DNA of 64,000 nt from assembly GCA_947502595.1 (NCBI GenBank), contig CANNAM010000006.1:1-64000 (forward strand). Direction: 5' to 3'. The stretch is from an uncultured Marinicella sp. (GTDB lineage: Bacteria > Pseudomonadota > Gammaproteobacteria > Xanthomonadales > Marinicellaceae). A program made the translations under genes and the position numbers. The notes under the pieces are model-generated. The model saw nothing but the letters and a program-made list of their open reading frames with translations, searched no databases and had not been told where the DNA came from. Shown here piece by piece: positions 26,337 through 35,166 of this stretch. The first letter of the stretch is position 1. Every line of letters begins with the position of its first letter.

Positions 26337-27433
26337 GCAACCACCTCTAATTGTAATTTTTTAAGTTCAGCTGAACGACGTGTGCGGTCCATAAAGTCTC
26401 CAGCCAATTGACCACAGGCTGCAGCAATGTCATCGCCACGGGTTTTTCTGACTGTAGTGATCAGTCCATGTTTCATACAGATTTGCTTAAACTGTTCAAT
26501 GGCTGCGGGCTTAGACTGCTTGAATTGATTGCCTGGAAAAGGGTTGAATGGAATTAAATTGATTTTACTGGGCAGCTGTTTCAGTAACTTACACAAAGCG
26601 TGGGCATGCTCAGGTTGGTCATTCATACCATCAATTAACGTATACTCAATGGTTATTCTGGCTTTGCGCTTGTCTTTAACAAAGTTTTTGCACGCCGCAA
26701 GCAAGGTTTTGATGTCGTATTTTTTATTTAAGGGAACCAACTGATTACGCAATTCATCAAAAGGCGCATGCAATGAAATGGCCAAAGACACATCTGCATC
26801 TTCGTTCAATTGATTGATATAAGGCACCAATCCAGCTGTGCTAACCGTTACCCTTCGGTTGGCGAAACCAAAGCCAAAATCATCGCGCATGATATTCAAA
26901 GCGGGTAACACTCGGCTGTAATTCGCCAAAGGTTCACCCATACCCATCATCACCACATTGGTGATTTTTCGATCACTCAGACTGTGGCCTAATTGCTTGG
27001 CTGCCACCCAAACTTGAGCAATGATTTCTGCAGTGCTTAAATGGCGGTTAAAACCCTGTGCACCAGTGGCACAGAAAGTACAATTCAACGTGCAACCCAC
27101 TTGTGAAGAAACACACAAAGTACCACGATTTTTTTCAGGGATGTAAACAGTTTCTACGGCGTTGACATCATCCACTTTCAACAACCACTTGATGGTACCA
27201 TCAACGGACACTTGTTCACTTAATAGCTCAGGGACAGCTGCAACACATTGCTCTGTAAGCGTTTCACGCAATGTCTTACTGAAATTAGTGAATGAATTGA
27301 TGTCCAGTTGTTGCTCCCCATAAATCCATTTCATGGCCTGTGAAGCACGAAAACGTTGTTCGCCCATTTCGACAAACAACGACTCTAAACCTTCGCGATC
27401 AAAGTTCAATAAATTTATGGGGGCATTTTTCAA
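26333..27433 (-). CDS. rlmN: 23S rRNA (A2503)/tRNA (A37) C2-methyltransferase
   Basis: 366 residues of the radical SAM family. GCTLNCTFCATG gives the CxxxCxxC iron-sulfur ligands; MMGMGEPLANY and SLHAPFDELR are typical RlmN motifs. The C-terminal TRGDDIAAACGQL holds the methyl-carrying cysteine. The start is TTG at 27433, since KNAPINLLNFDREGL aligns with the family start. It lies 17 bases after ndk. Confidence 0.94.
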   Translation of the reverse strand: MKNAPINLLNFDREGLESLFVEMGEQRFRASQAMKWIYGEQQLDINSFTNFSKTLRETLTEQCVAAVPELLSEQVSVDGTIKWLLKVDDVNAVETVYIPEKNRGTLCVSSQVGCTLNCTFCATGAQGFNRHLSTAEIIAQVWVAAKQLGHSLSDRKITNVVMMGMGEPLANYSRVLPALNIMRDDFGFGFANRRVTVSTAGLVPYINQLNEDADVSLAISLHAPFDELRNQLVPLNKKYDIKTLLAACKNFVKDKRKARITIEYTLIDGMNDQPEHAHALCKLLKQLPSKINLIPFNPFPGNQFKQSKPAAIEQFKQICMKHGLITTVRKTRGDDIAAACGQLAGDFMDRTRRSAELKKLQLEVVA

Positions 27434-27450
27434 AATATTTTACTCGGTTT

Positions 27451-27870
27451 TTAGCTCAACTCAATGGCTGAGAAAAAATACGCAATTTCTGCAGCGGCTG
27501 TATCTTCGGCATCAGAACCATGTACGGCATTGGCATCAATACTGTCAGCAAAATCAGCCCTGATGGTTCCAGCAGCGGCTTCTTTAGGGTTGGTAGCACC
27601 CATAATGTCACGATTTTGTTTGATGGCTTCTTCACCTTCAAGTACTTGAATCATCACTGGACCTGATGTCATGAATGTAACCAGATCTTTGAAAAATGGT
27701 CTTTCTTTATGCACAGCATAAAAGCCTTCTGCTTCTGCTTGGCTTAACTGTTTCATTTTAGCGGCCACTATTTTCAGGCCTGCATTTTCAAATCTTTGGT
27801 AAATCTGACCTATTACATTTTTAGCAACTGCGTCAGGTTTGATGATTGATAAAGTTCTTTGCTTAGACAT
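27451..27870 (-). CDS. ndk: Nucleoside diphosphate kinase
   Basis: 139 residues, full length. [13 protein letters not shown] opens the fold, and [10 protein letters not shown] contains the phosphorylated histidine. It transfers phosphate between nucleoside di- and triphosphates. It heads the ndk-rlmN-pilW-rodZ operon. An inverted repeat CTGTAA-T-TTACAG lies 47 bases upstream of its ATG. Confidence 0.96.
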   Translation of the reverse strand: MSKQRTLSIIKPDAVAKNVIGQIYQRFENAGLKIVAAKMKQLSQAEAEGFYAVHKERPFFKDLVTFMTSGPVMIQVLEGEEAIKQNRDIMGATNPKEAAAGTIRADFADSIDANAVHGSDAEDTAAAEIAYFFSAIELS

Positions 27871-28303
27871 TTTTTACTCCAATTAAGCTTAAAATTCAAG
27901 ATTTATCTTTTAAAATCTGTAATTTACAGCCTAAATTAAAAAAATTAGTTAACTTTAAGGTAATTGAAAAAATTGATTCATCAATTCAATCCAACACCTT
28001 CCTTCAAATAAACCCGCGCATTGTAACAATATTACCCAACATTAGAAACTGCAAATCCTTATTTTATGGGCACCTAAACCAGAAACACGCGCAACACAAT
28101 CGTCAAATTTATACCACTTTTTCTGTACCACCTTTGATCTGAATGGCTGAAGCAACCACAAAACAATTTTTTACTCGGATTGAAGGCAATATATTGAGTT
28201 ACATTGTGACCAATATTTAGGTCGTTTTTTGCGTGCTGGGTCACAACAACAGACTTTTTAGGGCATTTAATAGGGTCAAAATATAATTTCATTTGCTGTG
28301 ACT

Positions 28304-28317
28304 TAAACGAGCGTTTG
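28304..28317. promoter_or_regulatory. PsrA-type operator in front of the fad operon
   Basis: TAAAC, four bases (GAGC) and GTTTG fit the PsrA consensus (G/C)AAAC-N2-4-GTTT(G/C) except for the first base. The core AAACG-AG-CGTTT is a perfect palindrome. It abuts the -35 box at 28320, the expected place for autorepression by the PsrA-like protein encoded next to it. Confidence 0.65.
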
Positions 28318-28319
28318 AA

Positions 28320-28348
28320 TTGATAACGTTATTTACATCATTTACAAT
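28320..28348 (+). promoter_or_regulatory. Sigma-70 promoter of the psrA-fad operon
   Basis: TTGATA (28320-28325), 17 bases and TACAAT (28343-28348). Transcription would begin near 28355, about 24 bases before the ATG of the regulator. Confidence 0.6.
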
Positions 28349-28378
28349 GCTTTGCACCTCAATTAATCAGTACCTGAT

Positions 28379-29002
28379 ATGACTACGCTCTCAACCAAGG
28401 AAAGAATACTCAACAGCACCGAAAGGCTGATCGCTGAGAATGGATTTGCTGAACTTTCGATCAGAAAAATCAGCTTACAAGCTCACACCAACTTAGCCGC
28501 GATTAACTACCATTTTGGCAACAAACAACAACTTATTAATCAAGTACTTGAAAGACGTTTGAACAACTTATTTGAGGTCAGAAAAAAGATGTTGCATGAG
28601 CTCAACCAAGGTGATGTTAACTTGGAATGCAACCTAGAACAAATTTTACATGCCTTCATCGCTCCAGCACTGTATATGATCAATGACGAACACCAAGGTG
28701 GCCGTGTGTTCATGAAGGTTTTGGCGCGTGCTTATGCTGAACAAAGTGATTCATTGCATGAGTTATTGGCGAAACGCTATACGCCCATAATCAAAGAGTT
28801 CGCTGAAGCCATCAACCTGGCTTGTCCTGACTTAAGCAGACAAACCATATTTTGGCGTTTTCACTTCATCATTGGCGCTTTGACCTACACCATGGGTGAC
28901 TTTGGCGCTTCAAGCTTATCGAAACAATTGCCAGAAGCTGAATATTTCAATCAGTCAGTTGCAGAGTTGATTCAATTTGCTGTGGCCTCATTGACTGCTT
29001 AG
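28379..29002 (+). CDS. psrA: TetR-family fatty-acid regulator, PsrA-like
   Basis: 207 residues. The helix-turn-helix is at about residues 25-50 (LSIRKISLQAHTNLAAINYHFG). NLAAxNYHFG and the C-terminal FWRFHFIIGALTYTMG both match Pseudomonas PsrA, which represses beta-oxidation genes and is released by long-chain fatty acids. The three downstream genes encode beta-oxidation enzymes, and a PsrA-type operator lies in front of the gene. The match to PsrA is by memory; a related acyl-responsive TetR is the alternative. Confidence 0.78.
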   Translation: MTTLSTKERILNSTERLIAENGFAELSIRKISLQAHTNLAAINYHFGNKQQLINQVLERRLNNLFEVRKKMLHELNQGDVNLECNLEQILHAFIAPALYMINDEHQGGRVFMKVLARAYAEQSDSLHELLAKRYTPIIKEFAEAINLACPDLSRQTIFWRFHFIIGALTYTMGDFGASSLSKQLPEAEYFNQSVAELIQFAVASLTA

Positions 29003-29009
29003 ATAACGT

Positions 29010-31343
29010 ATGCTTCCTTATTTATTGACCTTGGGTTTTGCGGCACTGATAACCGCTTACTACAAACTGCCTTTTTGGCTGTTGTCAATTGCATGGTTTT
29101 TCACCCCGTTTATATTTTACAAGCTTCAATTCATTACCAATACTCAAGGCATCATCACCTTGTTTTTGCTGCTAAACATCATCATCATTGGAAATTTACG
29201 TTATTTACGCAGACTGCTATTTACCCTGCCCTTATTGCGAATATTCAACAGCAAAGACCGCATCAACTGGCAACATTTCGAACAAATTGATGACGGCTGG
29301 CTGGTCACCAAGTTTGAACAATCAATTTACAATGGCCACCCTGATTTTAAATTCACCGACATCGCAGAGCCAACTATTTCACCTCGAGCCAAGGACTTTG
29401 CCGAGCAACTACTGAACAATAACCGACATGACATCCTGGAGTTTCGACGGGTCATCCAACCACATAAGTACGCCGGTATGGCCATTGAAAGCCAATTCGG
29501 CGGGCAAAACTTCAGTCGCCATGAATTGGCCTATATCATTGGTCAGGTTTCACAGCTCGACCCTTTGATGGCGGCATTGATTGGCATTGTCAACACTGAA
29601 TCGGTAATCAGCATCATTCAAAATCACGGCACTAAAAATCAAAAAAAATGCTACTTACCTGATTTTGCAACTGGCAAAAAACTGCCTTTTTTAAACACCA
29701 CATTTCTGTATGAACTGCTAGAAAATGGCAAGTCTTCAATAGAAGGTCGAATTGATATTGAAAGCCATCAACAGCAGTCAGTGCTTGGCATTCGCTTGAG
29801 TTTCACAGACATCATCATGTTAGGCACGCCAGAATCGTCGGTATTTTATTTGGCGGTGAATTTAACCGACTTTGCCAATGAGCTCAGTCAGCGAACAAAA
29901 TTAGGTACGGTGTTATGTATTTTTGATGCCCAAGTTGATCGCATTGATATCAAACAAGGCAATGATGCATACAAAGGGTTGCTGCGGTACTTCAGCTGTT
30001 CGGCCAAAGATATTTTCATCCCATTGAATCAAATCGTGGGCGGCGCGGAAAACGTCAACCAAGGGATCAAACAAATGTATTTAAATCAAGCCGCTGCAGC
30101 CAGCATTTGGCCAGCTGCTGTGTCTGCCACCATCCATAACAGCACCACTTATATCTCTTGGTTTTTTGCACACATCAAAAAGCAAAACTCCAGGGCGCTG
30201 TTGGATTATCGATTGGTACAAAAACAATTGAATCGACAGTTCAGTCATCGACAAAGGCTGCACAACATCCAACAAATGGCCTTGGTCAATGCTGATAATA
30301 CATTAATGAGTTACTCTAACACCCTGTTTAAGAACTCAATATTTGATATCACCTTGGTTCAACTGTCCTGGCTCAGAACCATTTTAGGCTCACACGCACA
30401 CCACATCAAAAGTGAAAACAACCTCAACCAATACTTCCGAGTTAAACACTTGAGTATGGAATTGGATGGCAACAGCCACGAAATCAATCAATTGCCGCTG
30501 ATGAAAAAAGTCGCCTTGTCAGCTCATCCTTGGTATAAAAAGGAAGTCGAAATACTGAACCAAAAACACATTGACAGCAAAAAACTGGACTACATTTTAT
30601 TTAAGCACCTGGCATTCATTCTGCATAATTTAGCCAAAATTTGGGTACATGCAGTGAGGACTTCATGGTTAGGGCGTTTTATTTGGCCTAAATCCAAACA
30701 CCAAAACCTCATAAAACGCATGAGCAGTACTTATGCTTTAATTGCAGACATGGCCTTAATTAAGTGGTCACTTAAGTCTGAAAACAACACTGAATTCACT
30801 GGCTATTTGGCCCAATGCAACCAACAGTTGATTTTGCAAATGGCGGTGCTTCGCCAATACCAAGGCAGTGACAATGATGACAACACCCGTTTCATCCTTA
30901 AGCAATCATTGCGCGACAGCTTTTTCTTGAGCCAGCAGTCAATCAACAAATGTATTAACAGTGCGTTTTCCAGATTCACCGCCTTGCTGTTAAAAATCAT
31001 GATATTTCCCTTCGGCAAGCCATTCCACCAAGCTGGTTTTTCAGCCCCAGCTGACCTGACCTTGATTAACTCAGACGCGATTAAACATTTGGCTGAAAAC
31101 AACCAGGTGCTGGCGCAAATTGCACAAGCCTCAGAGCAACTCAGTCATGTTAAAAACACAGAACATGCAGTGTCCAACGCCACAGGCCTGGCATTGACCA
31201 CCAAAAATTATGAGGTGCTGATTGATCGCACCCTAGCAGCTGGCATCATCAGCGTTGAACAAGCCGAGCAAATCAGATCCGCTTATGATGCCATCCATGA
31301 ACTTGAACTAATTAACCATTTCGGAAATAACCATGAAAACTAA
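29010..31343 (+). CDS. Divergent FadE-like acyl-CoA dehydrogenase
   Basis: 777 residues, close to E. coli FadE (814). N-terminal membrane helices (about 1-65) are followed by a FadE-like region: MAIESQFGGQNFS, NHGTKNQKKCYLPDFATGK and DIFIPLNQIVGG align with conserved blocks. However, the usual ALTxPEAGSDAG flavin/substrate motif is replaced (PFLNTTFLYELLENG), the GRGI and ITGGKGI segments are missing, and the VEGAN block reads MELDGNSHE. The protein may be a degenerate or retasked paralogue. It lies seven bases after psrA and overlaps the next gene by 11 bases. Confidence 0.75.
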   Translation: MLPYLLTLGFAALITAYYKLPFWLLSIAWFFTPFIFYKLQFITNTQGIITLFLLLNIIIIGNLRYLRRLLFTLPLLRIFNSKDRINWQHFEQIDDGWLVTKFEQSIYNGHPDFKFTDIAEPTISPRAKDFAEQLLNNNRHDILEFRRVIQPHKYAGMAIESQFGGQNFSRHELAYIIGQVSQLDPLMAALIGIVNTESVISIIQNHGTKNQKKCYLPDFATGKKLPFLNTTFLYELLENGKSSIEGRIDIESHQQQSVLGIRLSFTDIIMLGTPESSVFYLAVNLTDFANELSQRTKLGTVLCIFDAQVDRIDIKQGNDAYKGLLRYFSCSAKDIFIPLNQIVGGAENVNQGIKQMYLNQAAAASIWPAAVSATIHNSTTYISWFFAHIKKQNSRALLDYRLVQKQLNRQFSHRQRLHNIQQMALVNADNTLMSYSNTLFKNSIFDITLVQLSWLRTILGSHAHHIKSENNLNQYFRVKHLSMELDGNSHEINQLPLMKKVALSAHPWYKKEVEILNQKHIDSKKLDYILFKHLAFILHNLAKIWVHAVRTSWLGRFIWPKSKHQNLIKRMSSTYALIADMALIKWSLKSENNTEFTGYLAQCNQQLILQMAVLRQYQGSDNDDNTRFILKQSLRDSFFLSQQSINKCINSAFSRFTALLLKIMIFPFGKPFHQAGFSAPADLTLINSDAIKHLAENNQVLAQIAQASEQLSHVKNTEHAVSNATGLALTTKNYEVLIDRTLAAGIISVEQAEQIRSAYDAIHELELINHFGNNHEN

Positions 31344-33711
31344 AAACATCAGAAAAGTGGCCATCCTTGGTGCTGGCGTGATGGGGGCTCAAATAGCCGC
31401 TCATTTTGCCAATGCAGGAATTCCGGCCATCCTATTTGACCTGGCCGCTGATAAAGGCGATAAAAATGGCATCGTCAACAAAGCGTTGGCCACTTTGAAG
31501 AAATTAAAACCAGCACCCTTGGGTGACAGCAAAGTACTGTCATTGATTGAACCTGCCAATTATCAAGATGACTTGGAAAAATTAAAACAAGCTGACTTAA
31601 TCATTGAAGCAGTTGCTGAGCGCATGGACATCAAAAAATCTGTCTATGACATGGTAGAAGATTACATCAACAGTGACGCCATTTTTGCCACCAACACTTC
31701 AGGCTTAAGCATCAATGAATTGGCCACGGTACTGCCTGAATCTTTACAGACTAAATTTTGTGGAGTGCATTTCTTTAACCCACCACGTTACATGCAATTG
31801 GTTGAGATCATTCCAACCAACAACACCGACCCTCAAGTGGTCAGTGAATTAGAAGCGGTATTAACCACAGTGGTGGGCAAAGGCGTGATCATTGCCAAAG
31901 ACACACCCAATTTCATTGCCAACCGCATTGGCGTATTTGCCATTGTATCTACCATGTACCACGGCGCCAAATTCGGCTTACCGTTTGAAACCATTGATGC
32001 CCTGACCGGGGTGTTGATAGGCCGACCCAAATCTGCCACCTTCAGAACTGCAGACGTAGTGGGTTTAGACACCTTGGCACACACCATTACCACCATGAAA
32101 AATGGTTTACCTGATGACCCATGGCATGCACACTTTGAACACCCTGCATGGATGTCAGCATTGATTGAAAAAGGCGCTTTAGGGCAAAAATCCGGTGCCG
32201 GTGTTTACATGAAAAAAGGCCGTGATATTTTGGTGTTGGATACCGAAAAGGCTGAGTACCGTGCACAGCAAGTAGAGCTTGATCCGCAGGTGCTAGAAAT
32301 TTTAAAGAAAGGCAAACCGCAAGACCGTTTGACTGACTTACATGCCCTGACCGATTCACCACAAGCACAATTTCTGTGGTCTATATTCAGAGATTTATTT
32401 CATTATTGTGCGACCCAATTGGAACACATTGCTGACACCACCAGAGACATCGACTTTGCCATTCGTTGGGGGTTTGGTTATGCCCAAGGGCCTTTTGAAA
32501 CCTGGCAAGCCTCCGGCTGGAACCGCATTGTTTCAATGCTTGTTGACGACATTGATGCTGGCAAAACCATGGCCTCATCTGCTTTGCCTGCTTGGGTCAT
32601 GAAGGTCGACGGTGCACATGCTGCCGAAGGTTCCTACTCAGCGGCTGAAAACAAATTCAAGCCGCGATCAAATGCACCCGTTTATCAGCGCCAGCTGTTT
32701 CCAGATCGCCTGATATCAGAACAAGCCAAACACCCAAGCCATGCCGGTGAAACTATTTTCGAAGATGACGACATCCGCATTTGGCACCAAGGTGATGACA
32801 TTGCGATTGCCAGTTTTAAAACCAAGAAACACATCATTGCTGAAGGGGTATTAAAAGGCTTAAGAAAAGCCGTGGCCATTGCAGAACAAGACTACAAAGG
32901 TTTGATCGTTTGGCAAACCGAAGAGCCGTTTACATTGGGTGCCAATTTAGCCCCTGCAGCCATGGCAATCACTTCAGGTCAAGTTGAGCAGGTTGAGCAA
33001 TCGGTTGATTTCTTTCAACAAACCTCACAAGCCTTGCGCTTCAGTGCTGTACCCACCGTGCTCGCCACACGTGGCATGGCTTTGGGTGGTGGCTGTGAAT
33101 TTTCCATGAGCTGTACTGCTGTGGTTGCTGCATTTGAAACTTATATTGGTTTGGTAGAGGCTGGCGTTGGCCTGTTGCCTGCTGGTGGCGGCTTAAAAGA
33201 AATTGCCCGTCGCACAGCAGTTGAAACTTTTGGCCAAGACCTGTACCCCATGCTCGAGCATTATTTCAAAAAAGTGGCTATGGCCGCAGTGGCAGGCAGT
33301 GCTTTGGAAGCCAAAGAAATTGGCTTTTTGAAAACCAATACTGAGGTGGTGATGAACCCCAATGAAATCCTGCATGTAGCCAAAGCCAAAGTTAACTATT
33401 TACATGACAAAGGCTATGTGCCACCAGCCAATGAACAAAACATTCGGGTGGCGGGTGAACCGGCCATTGCCAACATGCAAATGATTCTGGCCAATATGCT
33501 AGAGGGTAACATGATTTCTGAACATGATTACCAAATCGCCAAACGCATCGCAATTGTCATTGCGGGCGGCTATGTTGATGCCGATTCAATGGTTACCGAA
33601 CAGTATTTACTGGATTTAGAACGTAAGTATTTTATGGAGTTGATTCAAATGCCCAAAACTTTGGCTCGAATTGAACACACATTAACCACTGGCAAACCTT
33701 TGCGCAATTGA
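31333..33711 (+). CDS. 3-hydroxyacyl-CoA dehydrogenase/enoyl-CoA hydratase (FadN-type order)
   Basis: 792 residues. The NAD-binding hydroxyacyl-CoA dehydrogenase comes first (VAILGAGVMGAQIAAHFANA at residues 8-27, FFNPPRYMQLVEIIP around 150). A crotonase-like hydratase domain comes last (MALGGGCEFSMSC around 580, ETYIGLVEAGVGLLPAGGG). This order is the reverse of E. coli FadB and matches the FadN class. It would carry out the second and third steps of beta-oxidation. It overlaps fadE by 11 bases and is followed by a thiolase gene, forming the usual complex partner. Confidence 0.88.
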   Translation: MKTKNIRKVAILGAGVMGAQIAAHFANAGIPAILFDLAADKGDKNGIVNKALATLKKLKPAPLGDSKVLSLIEPANYQDDLEKLKQADLIIEAVAERMDIKKSVYDMVEDYINSDAIFATNTSGLSINELATVLPESLQTKFCGVHFFNPPRYMQLVEIIPTNNTDPQVVSELEAVLTTVVGKGVIIAKDTPNFIANRIGVFAIVSTMYHGAKFGLPFETIDALTGVLIGRPKSATFRTADVVGLDTLAHTITTMKNGLPDDPWHAHFEHPAWMSALIEKGALGQKSGAGVYMKKGRDILVLDTEKAEYRAQQVELDPQVLEILKKGKPQDRLTDLHALTDSPQAQFLWSIFRDLFHYCATQLEHIADTTRDIDFAIRWGFGYAQGPFETWQASGWNRIVSMLVDDIDAGKTMASSALPAWVMKVDGAHAAEGSYSAAENKFKPRSNAPVYQRQLFPDRLISEQAKHPSHAGETIFEDDDIRIWHQGDDIAIASFKTKKHIIAEGVLKGLRKAVAIAEQDYKGLIVWQTEEPFTLGANLAPAAMAITSGQVEQVEQSVDFFQQTSQALRFSAVPTVLATRGMALGGGCEFSMSCTAVVAAFETYIGLVEAGVGLLPAGGGLKEIARRTAVETFGQDLYPMLEHYFKKVAMAAVAGSALEAKEIGFLKTNTEVVMNPNEILHVAKAKVNYLHDKGYVPPANEQNIRVAGEPAIANMQMILANMLEGNMISEHDYQIAKRIAIVIAGGYVDADSMVTEQYLLDLERKYFMELIQMPKTLARIEHTLTTGKPLRN

Positions 33712-33725
33712 TAGGAGTTATGAAT

Positions 33726-34910
33726 ATGAAACCAGTATATATAGTTGAAGCAGTCAGAACGCCCATCGGCAAAGCCCCCAGAGGGATGTTCAGCAAAACC
33801 CGTCCAGATGATTTGTTGGCTCGTTGTTTGACTGAAATCATCGGTCGCAACCCATCATTCGATCCACAATCAATAGGTGATGTCGTCATTGGTTGTGCCA
33901 TGCCAGAAGCCGAGCAAGGCATGAACGTAGCCCGCATAGCCGCCCTACTCGCAGGCTTACCCGAAAGTGTGCCCGCCATGACCATCAACCGCTTTTGTTC
34001 ATCAGGCATTCAAGCTGTGGCGATTGCTGCACAGCAAATTGCCACCGGTCAGATGGATGCAGCCATAGCTGGCGGTACAGAAAGCATGAGCATGGTGCCG
34101 ATGATGGGACATAAGATTGCCATGAATCCTGCGGTTTTCGAAGACGATCAAGTCGCCATCGCCTATGGCATGGGTATCACTGCTGAAAAAGTCGCTGAAC
34201 AATGGCAAGTGTCCCGTGAAGACCAAGACAAATTTGCAGTTGAAAGTCACAACCGAGCACTAAATGCCATTAAAAACGGTTACTTCGACGATGAAATTAT
34301 TCCTTATGAAATCACCAGTAAACAACCTGATTTCAGCAATGCCAGCAACACCGTTTCAACCCGTGTTGCGGACACCGATGAAGGCCCAAGACCTGGCTCC
34401 AGTGAAGCAATTTTGAATAAATTACGCCCTGTGTTCCGCATGGGTGGTTCAGTGACTGCTGGAAATTCTTCACAAATGTCAGATGGTGCCGGTGCCTTAT
34501 TACTGTGTAACGAAAAAGTACTCAAACGGGATAATTTAACCCCAATTGCGGTGTTCCATGGCTTCTCTGTGGCCGGCGTACCACCAGAGATCATGGGTAT
34601 AGGTCCAATCAAAGCGATACCAAAAGTACTCAAACTCACGGGCATCAAGCTAAAAGACTTGGATTGGATTGAGCTGAATGAAGCTTTTGCTGCACAAGCA
34701 TTGGCAGTGATTGGTGAAATCGGCCTCGACCCTGAAAAGGTCAACCCCAACGGTGGTGCCATCGCACTGGGTCATCCTTTAGGAGCCACTGGTGCCTGTC
34801 GTGCAGCCACTGCCATCCACGGTTTACGTCGCACTGGAGGTAAATACGGCATGGTTACCATGTGCATTGGTACGGGTATGGGTGCAGCTGGAATCATTGA
34901 GGCGCTGTAG
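33726..34910 (+). CDS. Acetyl-CoA C-acyltransferase (thiolase), FadA-type
   Basis: 394 residues. The nucleophilic cysteine is in NRFCSSGIQAV (about residue 90). GGAIALGHPLGATGAC and MCIGTGMGAAG provide the later His and Cys. It cleaves 3-ketoacyl-CoA in the last step of beta-oxidation. AGGAG lies eight bases before the ATG at 33726, which gives the family start MKPVYIVEAVRTPIG; the in-frame ATG at 33720 is too close to it. A terminator follows. Confidence 0.9.
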   Translation: MKPVYIVEAVRTPIGKAPRGMFSKTRPDDLLARCLTEIIGRNPSFDPQSIGDVVIGCAMPEAEQGMNVARIAALLAGLPESVPAMTINRFCSSGIQAVAIAAQQIATGQMDAAIAGGTESMSMVPMMGHKIAMNPAVFEDDQVAIAYGMGITAEKVAEQWQVSREDQDKFAVESHNRALNAIKNGYFDDEIIPYEITSKQPDFSNASNTVSTRVADTDEGPRPGSSEAILNKLRPVFRMGGSVTAGNSSQMSDGAGALLLCNEKVLKRDNLTPIAVFHGFSVAGVPPEIMGIGPIKAIPKVLKLTGIKLKDLDWIELNEAFAAQALAVIGEIGLDPEKVNPNGGAIALGHPLGATGACRAATAIHGLRRTGGKYGMVTMCIGTGMGAAGIIEAL

Positions 34911-34935
34911 GCCTGAACCACTCGGTTTATACTTG

Positions 34936-34962
34936 AAAAGGTCGCATCTGCGGCCTTTTTTT
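34936..34962 (+). terminator. Terminator of the psrA-fad operon
   Basis: AAAAGGTCGC, a four-base loop and GCGGCCTTTT (one G-T pair) followed by further T. It lies 26 bases after the thiolase stop. Confidence 0.8.
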
Positions 34963-35166
34963 GGCCATAGATCAGACAATAGCTTCGACATGATTTATCA
35001 GCTGTCTGTCGTGCCCAGCATCCGCTGCTGATAATACTTTACGCTTTTAAAGAAAAGTGCCAAGGCTTGTTGTATACTTATATGCATATAATAGCTGTGA
35101 GTTCAGACACCTATTGCGGTAGAGTTTTAACCTACAGCCACAACACCCAACCAGTGGGGTACTGTT

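Larger units (their letters stand above)
27871..28378. other. Divergent intergenic region ndk / psrA-like
   Basis: 508 bases without a gene I would accept. The left part should hold the ndk promoter and contains a perfect 6-1-6 inverted repeat CTGTAA-T-TTACAG at 27917-27929 of unknown meaning. The right end contains the operator and promoter of the fad operon. A 72-codon frame at 28074-28292 (minus) has no ribosome binding site and no recognisable fold. Confidence 0.6.

Noticed and set aside
27917-27929. LexA box upstream of ndk
   Set aside because: The spacing between CTGT and ACAG is five bases instead of eight.
28074-28292. Open frame of 72 codons on the minus strand between ndk and the psrA-like gene
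   Set aside because: No ribosome binding site, atypical composition and no recognisable fold; it lies in regulatory DNA.
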